Source: Atopobium sp034113385
GTDB taxonomy: Bacteria > Actinomycetota > Coriobacteriia > Coriobacteriales > Atopobiaceae
Direction: 5' to 3'
Length of the DNA stretch: 34,782 nt
Assembly: GCF_034113385.1 (NCBI RefSeq)
Contig: NZ_JAXEXL010000004.1
Coordinates: forward strand, 1 to 34,782
Shown: piece after piece, positions 16,316 to 23,503 of the stretch
How positions within the stretch are numbered: position 1 is the first letter of the stretch
How the letters are laid out: every line of letters starts with the position of its first letter
The notes under the pieces: model-generated
The model's input: only the letters and a program-made list of their open reading frames with translations
The model's database searches: none
Told to the model about the DNA's origin: nothing
Translations under genes and position numbers: made by a program

Positions 16316-17271
16316 CTTCCATCACACAAATCCCTGGCATCTACGCTGCACACTACACGAATGAAGAAGCTGCTACGGGCTGCACAGTCATCATTTGTCC
16401 CGATGGCGCTACAGGCGGTGTAGACGTTCGCGGAGGAGCGCCTGCCACACGCGAAACTGATTTGTTGCGCCCAGAAGAGACGGTCAATGTCCTACACAGC
16501 GTGGTGCTTTCTGGCGGTAGCGCCTATGGTCTTGAATGTATGTCTGGCGTTGCTCATGAGCTTGAGAAGCGTGGTATTGGACTCAATGTGGGAGTAGGTA
16601 TTGTTCCTATTGTGAGTGGTGCTTGCATATTTGACCTCGCCTGCGGCAGTTTTTCTGTCCGTCCCACCCTTGCCAATGGGATGACTGCCGCAGCTACCGC
16701 CCTCGACAACAATGCTCCTCTTGAGCGTGGTAATGTTGGAGCTGGTACTGGCGCTACCGTAGGCAAACTCGCTGGACCTTCTCGTACTATGAAAGGTGGC
16801 TTTGGAGAAAACGTCCAGGTAAGCGGCGAGCTTATCTGTGGAGCTGTGGCAGCAGTAAATGCTTGTGGTGATGTTATAGATCCAGTAACTAATATACCAG
16901 TGGCAGGTATGCTGGACAAAAACGACCCCTCAAGCATTGCAAACACCATAGATGCACTGACTACCATGGCAGCAAGCATGCCCTTATCGCGCACTAACAC
17001 GACCATTTCTTGTGTAGTTACTAACGCAAAACTAACTAAAGCTCAAGCAACTAAAGTAGCTCAGATGTCTGCTGATGCCTATGCACATACTATCAAGCCG
17101 ACGCATACTACGAATGATGGTGATACCATTTTTGTTATGGCAACCGGACAGGTAGAAGTACCTCTTGATGTAGTTGGCGTCCTTGCTACACAAGCCTTAG
17201 AACAAGCAATTATAGACGGAGTGAGCAAGGCTAAAACTGCTTACGGTTTTATAGCAGCTCATGACTTATAA
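16306..17271 (+). CDS. P1-family (DmpA/NylC-like) self-processing aminopeptidase
   Basis: Member of the DmpA/NylC N-terminal nucleophile hydrolases, 321 residues. Seen: RGGAPATRETDLL near 42-55, VLSGGSAYGLE near 68-77, GNVGAGTGATVGK (142-154), MKGGFG (162-167) and NTTISCVVTNA (231-241). By family analogy the precursor cleaves itself between N231 and T232, and T232 becomes the nucleophile. HTTNDGDTIFVMATG near the end is also typical. Members hydrolyse small peptides, beta-peptides or amides; the substrate here is unknown. The start ATG 16306 has GGAGG upstream, inside the end of maf. Cytoplasmic: no signal peptide is visible. Confidence 0.88.
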   Translation: MGLTSITQIPGIYAAHYTNEEAATGCTVIICPDGATGGVDVRGGAPATRETDLLRPEETVNVLHSVVLSGGSAYGLECMSGVAHELEKRGIGLNVGVGIVPIVSGACIFDLACGSFSVRPTLANGMTAAATALDNNAPLERGNVGAGTGATVGKLAGPSRTMKGGFGENVQVSGELICGAVAAVNACGDVIDPVTNIPVAGMLDKNDPSSIANTIDALTTMAASMPLSRTNTTISCVVTNAKLTKAQATKVAQMSADAYAHTIKPTHTTNDGDTIFVMATGQVEVPLDVVGVLATQALEQAIIDGVSKAKTAYGFIAAHDL

Positions 17272-17310
17272 ACGTACTATGACATGAACATAGATAAAAG
17301 AAGGGATACG

Positions 17311-17325
17311 GTGCAACAAACATGA
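17311..17325 (+). other. GTG-started four-codon micro-ORF overlapping the methyltransferase start
   Basis: The strong site GAAGGG (17300-17305) is 5-6 bases from GTG 17311, which opens a four-codon frame ending in TGA 17323-17325. That TGA overlaps the ATG of the methyltransferase (17322) as ATGA. The real start is about 17 bases from the site, too far for normal initiation, so translation may depend on re-initiation after the micro-ORF. Confidence 0.4.
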
Positions 17326-18125
17326 ATACCTTTAAAGGTGTAGCAGACACCCTCTTTATTCCTCTTACTGCAAGAATCTATGTCTCTCAGCGGTTTCCAG
17401 AGTATTTTTACGACTCAAAAGCAGTGGAATTATCATCTATTCTGCCCGACAATAACATACAGAAAAACTCGTCAGAGTACAGCATGCTTGCATCGGTGGC
17501 GCGCTCATATACGATGGATGAAATGATAAAAAACTTTATTGCAGCTCACCCAACATGCAACATCATTAATCTTGGCTGTGGATTAGAAACGACATGCAGT
17601 CGCATTGCAAGCACCACTGCAACATTTTATGAGCTTGACCTGCCAGAAGTCATAGAAAGCAGACGAACCCTTCTCAAAGAGCAGCCACATGAAACGTATA
17701 TTACGGGCGATCTCTTTAACCTGGAGTGGACGGATTGTATAGAAGATCGAACATGTCCCACCTTATTTATTGCCGCTGGTGTATTCCAATACTTTCATGA
17801 GGCAAAGATACTCCGTCTTATTAAAGAGCTTCGAAGCATATTTACAAAAGCAGAGCTCATCTTTGATGCAACTAATAAAGCAGGGCTTGCATATGCACAA
17901 AGGTATGTAAAAAAGACTGGCAATACTTCAGCCATGATGTACTTCTTTGTGGATAATTGCGAGATATTTGCCAACAAAGCAGGTGTCACTCTACTTGAAC
18001 AGCGGCCTTTTTTCACCGCAACGCAAAAGATATTGGGAAGAAAGATTAGCCTTTCCACCAGATTGATTATGAAATTTGCTGATGGTTTAGGTAGAACAAA
18101 AATACTGCACCTCAAGTTGTCCTAA
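17322..18125 (+). CDS. SAM-dependent methyltransferase, PPM1/LCMT-like (O-methyltransferase)
   Basis: Class I SAM-dependent methyltransferase of 267 residues. The pattern NLGCGLETTCSRI (SAM-binding loop) followed by YELDLPEVIESRR (acidic ribose-binding residue) is the signature of the leucine carboxyl methyltransferase/polyketide O-methyltransferase group. The middle part, FIAAGVFQYF, matches its motif IV region. The acceptor is unknown; there is no biosynthetic cluster around it. ATG 17322 is the only likely start in this frame (TAA at 17295), although the ribosome site fits a GTG micro-ORF better. It converges with the glycosyltransferase gene. Confidence 0.8.
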   Translation: MNTFKGVADTLFIPLTARIYVSQRFPEYFYDSKAVELSSILPDNNIQKNSSEYSMLASVARSYTMDEMIKNFIAAHPTCNIINLGCGLETTCSRIASTTATFYELDLPEVIESRRTLLKEQPHETYITGDLFNLEWTDCIEDRTCPTLFIAAGVFQYFHEAKILRLIKELRSIFTKAELIFDATNKAGLAYAQRYVKKTGNTSAMMYFFVDNCEIFANKAGVTLLEQRPFFTATQKILGRKISLSTRLIMKFADGLGRTKILHLKLS

Positions 18126-18142
18126 AGCCGTATGGACAACCA

Positions 18143-18164
18143 AAGAAGCATCCTCATGTTTCTT
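18143..18164. terminator. Weak bidirectional hairpin between converging genes
   Basis: AAGAAGCA (18143-18150) pairs with TGTTTCTT (18157-18164), including one G-U pair, around the loop TCCTCA. It fills the short gap between the methyltransferase and glycosyltransferase stop codons. There is no good T tract on either side, so the terminator role is tentative. Confidence 0.35.
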
Positions 18165-18165
18165 G

Positions 18166-19212
18166 CTAATTAAACTTATAAAGCTTTTGAGCAACGCGAT
18201 AAATATAAATCGTAGTCTTAACGCCCGCCTTAGTAGGTAGATTAGTAGCAAAACCAACTACGCCGCGACGAGCTCTTCTATACATGCGGTCATCATACGC
18301 TTTTAGCTCATCCCAAAGCGCCTGACAATTATCCATAGCATCAGGGTCATCAGAAAGACGTGAGTAGACCGAGCACACAGCCATCATAAGCGTAAAATGA
18401 TTGCACATATAGCTGCGCAACTTAGCAATCTCGATGTCATCATACAGATGATAAGCGCGCATCATAATACGTGTTACAGCTAACTGCTGACTCACACGAG
18501 AAATAGCCACACTCTCATTAATAGATTGATCGTCTCGGCCAATAAAGTAACGATACAAATCCACGTCCAAATAGTAGAGCGTTTTACAGCGTGGCAGAGG
18601 CACATACGCATAGATGTTATCCACATAGAAGGTATGAGCTGGCATAGGTAAGCCGCCCTCAAGCAATACATCCGTACGATAACAAAGTGAATGCATAAGC
18701 AGGTTTTGCGTCATCATGAAGTGGCCAATGTTCTTCCAGCCAATTACACGATTACGCGGCAGCGCATACTTAAAATCCACTCTATTTTGTTTGCCGTCTA
18801 CCACATGCTCAAACACATAGTTAGTAATAACCAAATCCACTCGCTCGTCCATGTCAATAAAACGACGAAGTTGCACGAGAAGTGCCTGGAGAGCGGACGC
18901 CTCTACCCAGTCATCTGAATCAATAATCTTAAAGTACTTACCTTGTGCGTTATTCAAAGCAGTAAGAACAGCCATACCATGGCCGCCATTAGGCTGGTGA
19001 ATAGCTGTAATGATGTTGGGATACCGAGACGCCCACTCATCCGCTCTTTGTGCTGTGCAATCCTTGGTAGAGCCATCATCAACAATGCAAATATGGATGT
19101 CTTCTGCGAAATGAGAGCCTTCCAAAATCGACAGAATACACCTATCCATATAGTCTTCAGAGTTGTAACACGGAATACCAAAGGTAATTACTTTATTTTG
19201 ACTTGCAGACAT
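18166..19212 (-). CDS. Family 2 glycosyltransferase
   Basis: GT-A-fold glycosyltransferase of 348 residues, cytoplasmic face of the membrane. Seen: ITFGIPCYNSEDYMDRCI at the N-terminus, ICIVDDGSTKD, QPNGGHGMA, and the metal-binding motif IIDSDDW at about 97-103. No transmembrane helix is evident; the basic C-terminal region (RRARRG) may bind the membrane. ATG 19212 is selected because AAGG lies 7 bases upstream; a TTG directly before it is in frame. It follows glf with a 9-base gap, so it may use UDP-galactofuranose, but the donor is not shown by sequence. Confidence 0.88.
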   Translation of the reverse strand: MSASQNKVITFGIPCYNSEDYMDRCILSILEGSHFAEDIHICIVDDGSTKDCTAQRADEWASRYPNIITAIHQPNGGHGMAVLTALNNAQGKYFKIIDSDDWVEASALQALLVQLRRFIDMDERVDLVITNYVFEHVVDGKQNRVDFKYALPRNRVIGWKNIGHFMMTQNLLMHSLCYRTDVLLEGGLPMPAHTFYVDNIYAYVPLPRCKTLYYLDVDLYRYFIGRDDQSINESVAISRVSQQLAVTRIMMRAYHLYDDIEIAKLRSYMCNHFTLMMAVCSVYSRLSDDPDAMDNCQALWDELKAYDDRMYRRARRGVVGFATNLPTKAGVKTTIYIYRVAQKLYKFN

Positions 19213-19221
19213 CAAACTACC

Positions 19222-20424
19222 TTATGCACGCTGGGCAATAATCTCATCACACAGGTTAAGAGCAGATGCGCACACGCCATCCATATCGTAATAGCGATAC
19301 TCTGCCAAACGACCTGCGGGATGGAAGTTTACCAAACCACGAACGCGATCGCGATATTGCTCATATAAAGCACGGGTATCGTCCTGCAAGATTGCATAAT
19401 AAGGAGTTTCTCCGCTACCAGGCTCAAACGCCTTAGAGTATTCACGCATGATAGTGGTTTTACCAGGAACAACCTGACCAGTCATATTCTTAAACTCAGT
19501 AATGCGTGTAAAGTCCTCAGAGGTGGTGTAATTAACCGTGCCAACAGGCTGGAATTGATCCATATCTAAGGTCTCAAACTGCATATCCAAGGTGCGGTAA
19601 GGAAGTCCACCCAAATCAAGGTCAAATAGCTCATCCAAAGGACCTGTGTAAATAACCTCACCACCATACGGGCGCTCACGAACTTCCACATGTGTCTTCG
19701 TAACTGTCAAAATGTCACGAACATCTACATTAAGGAATACGTCAATCAAATCATGATCAAGCATATGCTCAAACATCTTGGTATATCCCTGTGCAGGCAT
19801 ACCTTGGTGTGGAGCCTGAGGGAAATACCTATCGTCATCACCTACAAAGATGGGAACACGACCCGTAATGGACTTATCAATCTGGTCAGGTGTCTTGCCC
19901 CATTGCTTCATGGTGTAGTACAAGAAAACGTTTTCATAGACGTAATCTGCTACTTCTACCAGCTCGTCATCGTTTTTATCTCGCAGCTCCATAATGGGAA
20001 CTTTTTTGTTCTCACCAAACGTGGCAACGAGTTTTTGGTACAGGCGCTCGCCCTTCTCGTCACCAAAAGCAAGCTTAAGCGACGTATGGTTAAAGGGAAC
20101 AGGCATAAGAGTACCGTTGATGTTTGCAAGGACCTTGTGATCGTAATCTGTCCACTCGGTAAAGCGAGAAAGGAACTGATGTACACGATCATTAAACGTA
20201 TGATAAATATGAGGACCATACTTGTGGACCAAAATACCAGCTGCATCCTCATAGTCAAAGGCATTGCCTGCAATATGATTACGGCGCTCAATGACAGCAA
20301 CCTTGTATCCACACGCCTCAACCAACTTACGAGCGCAGGTAGCTCCAGCAAAACCAGCTCCTACAACCAAGGCGTCATAGGAATCAGCGTTAAACGTAGC
20401 AGGCAGTCCATACTCACAGTTCAT
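19222..20424 (-). CDS. glf: UDP-galactopyranose mutase
   Basis: Flavoenzyme that converts UDP-galactopyranose to UDP-galactofuranose for surface glycans. The protein has 400 residues, typical of the bacterial enzyme. Seen: the FAD-binding VVGAGFAGATCARKL at about 21-35, ERRNHIAGNAFDY, the motif YGPHIYHT, NHTSLKLAFG, YYTMKQWGK, RVPIFVGDDDRYFPQAP with conserved Arg, the GLPYRTLDMQFE region and REYSKAFEPG. Strong site GGGGAGG upstream of ATG 20424. The leader contains a hairpin with a T tract (20461-20494) and a second inverted repeat (20440-20451). It forms a two-gene unit with the downstream glycosyltransferase. Confidence 0.95.
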   Translation of the reverse strand: MNCEYGLPATFNADSYDALVVGAGFAGATCARKLVEACGYKVAVIERRNHIAGNAFDYEDAAGILVHKYGPHIYHTFNDRVHQFLSRFTEWTDYDHKVLANINGTLMPVPFNHTSLKLAFGDEKGERLYQKLVATFGENKKVPIMELRDKNDDELVEVADYVYENVFLYYTMKQWGKTPDQIDKSITGRVPIFVGDDDRYFPQAPHQGMPAQGYTKMFEHMLDHDLIDVFLNVDVRDILTVTKTHVEVRERPYGGEVIYTGPLDELFDLDLGGLPYRTLDMQFETLDMDQFQPVGTVNYTTSEDFTRITEFKNMTGQVVPGKTTIMREYSKAFEPGSGETPYYAILQDDTRALYEQYRDRVRGLVNFHPAGRLAEYRYYDMDGVCASALNLCDEIIAQRA

Positions 20425-20439
20425 GTTTATCCTCCCCTA

Positions 20440-20451
20440 GGCCAGTTGGCC
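20440..20451 (-). promoter_or_regulatory. Inverted repeat beside the glf ribosome site
   Basis: GGCCA-GT-TGGCC forms a perfect inverted repeat about 5 bases upstream of the GGGGAGG ribosome site of glf. A hairpin here sits between the terminator-like element and the ribosome site and might modulate initiation. Confidence 0.35.
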
Positions 20452-20460
20452 CGCAGGCTC

Positions 20461-20494
20461 AAAAAAAGCGAGTGTGGGACTGTCCCACAGCTCG
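20461..20494 (-). terminator. Intrinsic terminator in the glf leader (minus strand)
   Basis: TGTGGGA (20473-20479) and TCCCACA (20483-20489) pair perfectly, and CGAG/CTCG extends the stem past a bulged G (20469-20472 with 20491-20494). On the minus strand, the stem is followed by seven T residues (20467-20461). It lies 36 bases before the glf start and downstream of any likely glf promoter, so it would act as an attenuator, or block antisense read-through. Confidence 0.7.
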
Positions 20495-20499
20495 GTCGT

Positions 20500-20529
20500 T
20501 TGGTCGATTTTATCACGTGTGTCTATAAT
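20500..20529 (+). promoter_or_regulatory. Candidate pta promoter
   Basis: TTGGTC (20500-20505) and the perfect -10 TATAAT (20524-20529) are 18 bases apart, about 95 bases before the pta start. The perfect -10 is the main support; the -35 matches at three or four positions. Confidence 0.6.
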
Positions 20530-20623
20530 GGTGACACATCGTGCGAAACGTCCGTTGGTTGTGCATAATCGCTCCGGCGCTCGCCTCCACGATTTAGTAC
20601 GAGTTTTTTGGGGAGGATTTTGC

Positions 20624-21601
20624 ATGAGTGATTTTTTAAATCGCATGAAAGACGCAGCTAAAGCAGATAAAAAGACCATTGTTTTACCCGAGGGTGAAGA
20701 TCCGCGTACTTTAGCGGCCGCTCGCATGATTGTGGATGAAGGCATTGCTCATCTTGTAATCTTGGGAAACCCTGACGAAATTAACATTGATGGCGTTACT
20801 GTCATTAATCCCGTTACTTCTCAAAAGCATGAAGCATACTCACAAAAGTTCGCCGAATTGCGCGCCAAAAAAGGTATAACTATCGAGCAGGCACGTGCAC
20901 AAATCAATGACGCTACCTACTTTGGCACCATGATGGTAAAGATGGGTGACGCAGATGGACTGGTTTCTGGTGCCTGCCACTCTACGGCAGATACCCTGCG
21001 TCCTGCCTTGCAGATTCTTAAAACCGCTCCTGGCACCAAGCTTGTCTCGGCATTTTTTATTATGTGTACCGATAAAAGCGAGTTTGGTGAAAACGGTACT
21101 GTTTTGTTTGCAGACTGCGGCCTTAACATTGCTCCTACCGCTAATGAGCTTGCGGAAATTGCGGCAGCATCCGCCACTTCATGGAAAACGTTCATGTCTG
21201 ATGAGCCTCGTGTAGCCATGCTTTCTTACTCAACTATGGGCTCTGCTGGCGGAGAGACTGCAAAGAAAGTACAGGAAGCTACCTCTATTATTAAGGAAGC
21301 CTATCCTGATGTGCTCGCAGATGGTGACTTGCAGCTTGATGCCGCTTTGGTACCCAGTGTGGCGCAACTCAAGGCTCCCGACTCTTCCGTTGCTGGCAAG
21401 GCCAACATCTTGGTCTTCCCCACTTTGGAAGCAGGCAACATTGGCTATAAGTTGGTTCAGCGCTTTGCCAATGCTCAAGCATATGGCCCCATCCTCCAGG
21501 GCATTGCCAAACCCGTTAATGATTTGTCTCGTGGTTGCTCTGCAGAGGATATTGTGGGTGTTGTAGCTATTACTGCAGCTCAAGCCCAAATGGCAGAATA
21601 G
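20624..21601 (+). CDS. pta: Phosphate acetyltransferase
   Basis: Converts acetyl-CoA and phosphate to acetyl phosphate, the first step from acetyl-CoA to acetate and ATP. The protein has 325 residues, the length of the short (single-domain) Pta type. Seen: VLPEGEDPRTLAAA at about 20-33, GLVSGACHSTADTLRPALQI, FIMCTDKSEFGENG, FADCGLNIAPTANELAEIA, PRVAMLSYSTMGSA, DGDLQLDAALVPSVAQLKAP and LVFPTLEAGNIGYKLVQRF, all core family signatures. The start ATG 20624 follows GGGGAGG; an open frame from 20474 is upstream noise. Its partner ackA lies 4.6 kb away on the other strand, with the hydrogenase genes between. Confidence 0.96.
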   Translation: MSDFLNRMKDAAKADKKTIVLPEGEDPRTLAAARMIVDEGIAHLVILGNPDEINIDGVTVINPVTSQKHEAYSQKFAELRAKKGITIEQARAQINDATYFGTMMVKMGDADGLVSGACHSTADTLRPALQILKTAPGTKLVSAFFIMCTDKSEFGENGTVLFADCGLNIAPTANELAEIAAASATSWKTFMSDEPRVAMLSYSTMGSAGGETAKKVQEATSIIKEAYPDVLADGDLQLDAALVPSVAQLKAPDSSVAGKANILVFPTLEAGNIGYKLVQRFANAQAYGPILQGIAKPVNDLSRGCSAEDIVGVVAITAAQAQMAE

Positions 21602-21662
21602 TTTTTACGGCTCTGCAAGCTATGTTTTAACCTATACTTCAAGCTATACCTCATACAATCAT

Positions 21663-21708
21663 AAGAATCCCCGAATGCTGAGCATCCAGCAAAGCATTCG
21701 GGGTTCTT
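21663..21708. terminator. Bidirectional terminator between pta and hydrogenase
   Basis: CCCCGAATGCT (21669-21679) pairs with AGCATTCGGGG (21693-21703); AAGAA/TTCTT extends the stem past a bulged T. The stem lies between the two converging genes pta and the hydrogenase. The short T-rich tail on both strands supports termination in both directions, weakly. Confidence 0.7.
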
Positions 21709-21757
21709 GTAGGTACGCTGCCGAGTCTGAGCGTACAAAAACATCTGAACACGTGCG

Positions 21758-23503
21758 CTATTGAGTAGTAGGCTTTGCCCGCACGTCCCAACTATGATGA
21801 TTGGCATGAAGCAACGCTTCACTTAGATGAGACAAGGGCTCACCCAAAAACTCCCTATATAGCTGCTTGATAGCAGGATTGTCATGCGAGTTGCGCAAAG
21901 GCATGTACGCATCCGTACTATACAAACGCTTGCTTCGCGCAGCTGTGCAGGAATGCCCCTCATGAATTGGCTGTCCCCCGCCATTAACACAGCCACCCGG
22001 GCATGCCATAACCTCAACAAAATCAAAGTGTTTCTCGCCAGATAGAATGGCATCACACAGTGTATGGACATGCGCGAGGCCAGAAACTGCTGCTACCTGC
22101 ACGGTTGTCTCTCCCAGCGTGTATGATGCCTCACGCCAAGGATCTGAACCACGCACCTCCATAAAGATGTCATCAGGAGCATTAACCCCATTAACACAAT
22201 GATACGCTGTGCGTAGTGCTGCTTCCATAACGCCACCAGTAGCTCCAAAGATGACACCAGCACCCGTGCCTTCACCCAAGGGGCTATCAAACTCAGAGGG
22301 CAAAATATCATGCACGTTAATGTGGTCTGCACGAATCATGCGCACTAACTCACGCGTGGTAAGCACCACATCCACATCACGCATATCATCCGCATTGCAC
22401 ATGTCAGCAATATCTGCCTCGGACTTCTTGGCAATGCAAGGCATAATGGACACGCTAAACACGCTGGAGGGCTCCACACCAACCTGCTGAGCAAAATATG
22501 ACTTAATAACAGCGCCCATCATTTGCTGGGGAGATTTGCAGGTAGAAATAGAGTCTACAAGCTCAGGATAGTGAGCTTTGGCATAGCGCATCCAACCTGG
22601 ACAACATGAGGTAAACAGGGGTAAGCCACCACTTTGCGATTTTGGTAAATGCTCCAATAGCTCATGCGACTCCTCCATAATAGTTAAATCTGCCGAGAAG
22701 TCCGTGTTAATCACGTAATCAAAACCAAGCTTGCGCAAAACAGCAACAAGCTGCAAAAGATTAGCATCCGCTTGATCTATACCAAACTCTTCGCCCCAAG
22801 AAGTGCGAATAGAAGGAGCAATTTGTACCACACAGCACTTCTCTGGATCAGATAGTGCATCCCACACGCGCTCGGTATCATCACGCTCGCGCAAAGCGCC
22901 TGTAGGGCAGTTCACCACGCATTGACCGCACAAGGTGCAGTCAGATTCACTAAAGTCTTTACCGCCTGTAACATCCACCACTGCATGATGTGTGCGACTT
23001 GTCATACTCCACACCTGTGAATCCTGTATCTTATCGCACACCTGAATACAGCGATAACAACCGATGCACTTACTGTTGTCACGAATAAGCGGCAGGTCCT
23101 TATCCCAGGGTGTAAACGGTATATGCGTGTTGGGATAATCCTGATAGTAAATACCAAGGTCATTAGCTACGTTTTGTAATGAACAATTACGCGAACGCAC
23201 ACAGCTCGTACATGAGGAATTATGAGTTGAGAGAAGCAGCTCTACGTTCATACGACGCGCTTCTCGCACCTTTTTGCTGTTGGTATGCACAACCATACCA
23301 TCAAGCACGTAGTTGTTACAGGAAGCCACCAGCTGATCGATACCCTCAATCTCTACAATGCAAACACGACAGGCACCAATCTCATTGAGGTCCTTTAGAT
23401 AACATAGTGTGGGAATGTAGATACCAGCCGCGCGAGCAGCATCCAGGATGGAGGTTTGCTCAGGTACCGTTACCTGGATGGCATCAATAGTAAGCGTTAC
23501 CAT
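21758..23503 (-). CDS. hydA: [FeFe] hydrogenase catalytic subunit (group A, HydA-type)
   Basis: H2-forming hydrogenase of 581 residues. N-terminal [2Fe-2S] domain with C34, C45, C48, C62. Then H94-x3-C98-x2-C101-x5-C107 (His-ligated cluster), two ferredoxin-type clusters (C146/149/152/156 and C189/192/195/199). The H-cluster domain has TSCCPGW (298-304), MPCIAKK (354-360) and MACPGGCVNGGGQP (499-512), so C300, C356, C501 and C505 bind the H-cluster; C301 is the proton-relay cysteine. The start ATG 23503 has GGAAGGA upstream and overlaps the stop of the NuoF/GltD-type gene by 7 bases. No HydC (NuoE) is adjacent. Maturases HydE/F/G are not in the window. Cytoplasmic. Confidence 0.95.
   Translation of the reverse strand: MVTLTIDAIQVTVPEQTSILDAARAAGIYIPTLCYLKDLNEIGACRVCIVEIEGIDQLVASCNNYVLDGMVVHTNSKKVREARRMNVELLLSTHNSSCTSCVRSRNCSLQNVANDLGIYYQDYPNTHIPFTPWDKDLPLIRDNSKCIGCYRCIQVCDKIQDSQVWSMTSRTHHAVVDVTGGKDFSESDCTLCGQCVVNCPTGALRERDDTERVWDALSDPEKCCVVQIAPSIRTSWGEEFGIDQADANLLQLVAVLRKLGFDYVINTDFSADLTIMEESHELLEHLPKSQSGGLPLFTSCCPGWMRYAKAHYPELVDSISTCKSPQQMMGAVIKSYFAQQVGVEPSSVFSVSIMPCIAKKSEADIADMCNADDMRDVDVVLTTRELVRMIRADHINVHDILPSEFDSPLGEGTGAGVIFGATGGVMEAALRTAYHCVNGVNAPDDIFMEVRGSDPWREASYTLGETTVQVAAVSGLAHVHTLCDAILSGEKHFDFVEVMACPGGCVNGGGQPIHEGHSCTAARSKRLYSTDAYMPLRNSHDNPAIKQLYREFLGEPLSHLSEALLHANHHSWDVRAKPTTQ

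Noticed and set aside
20474..20623. N-terminal extension of pta in the same frame
   Set aside because: It runs through the promoter, has no ribosome site, and the protein from ATG 20624 has the normal length.
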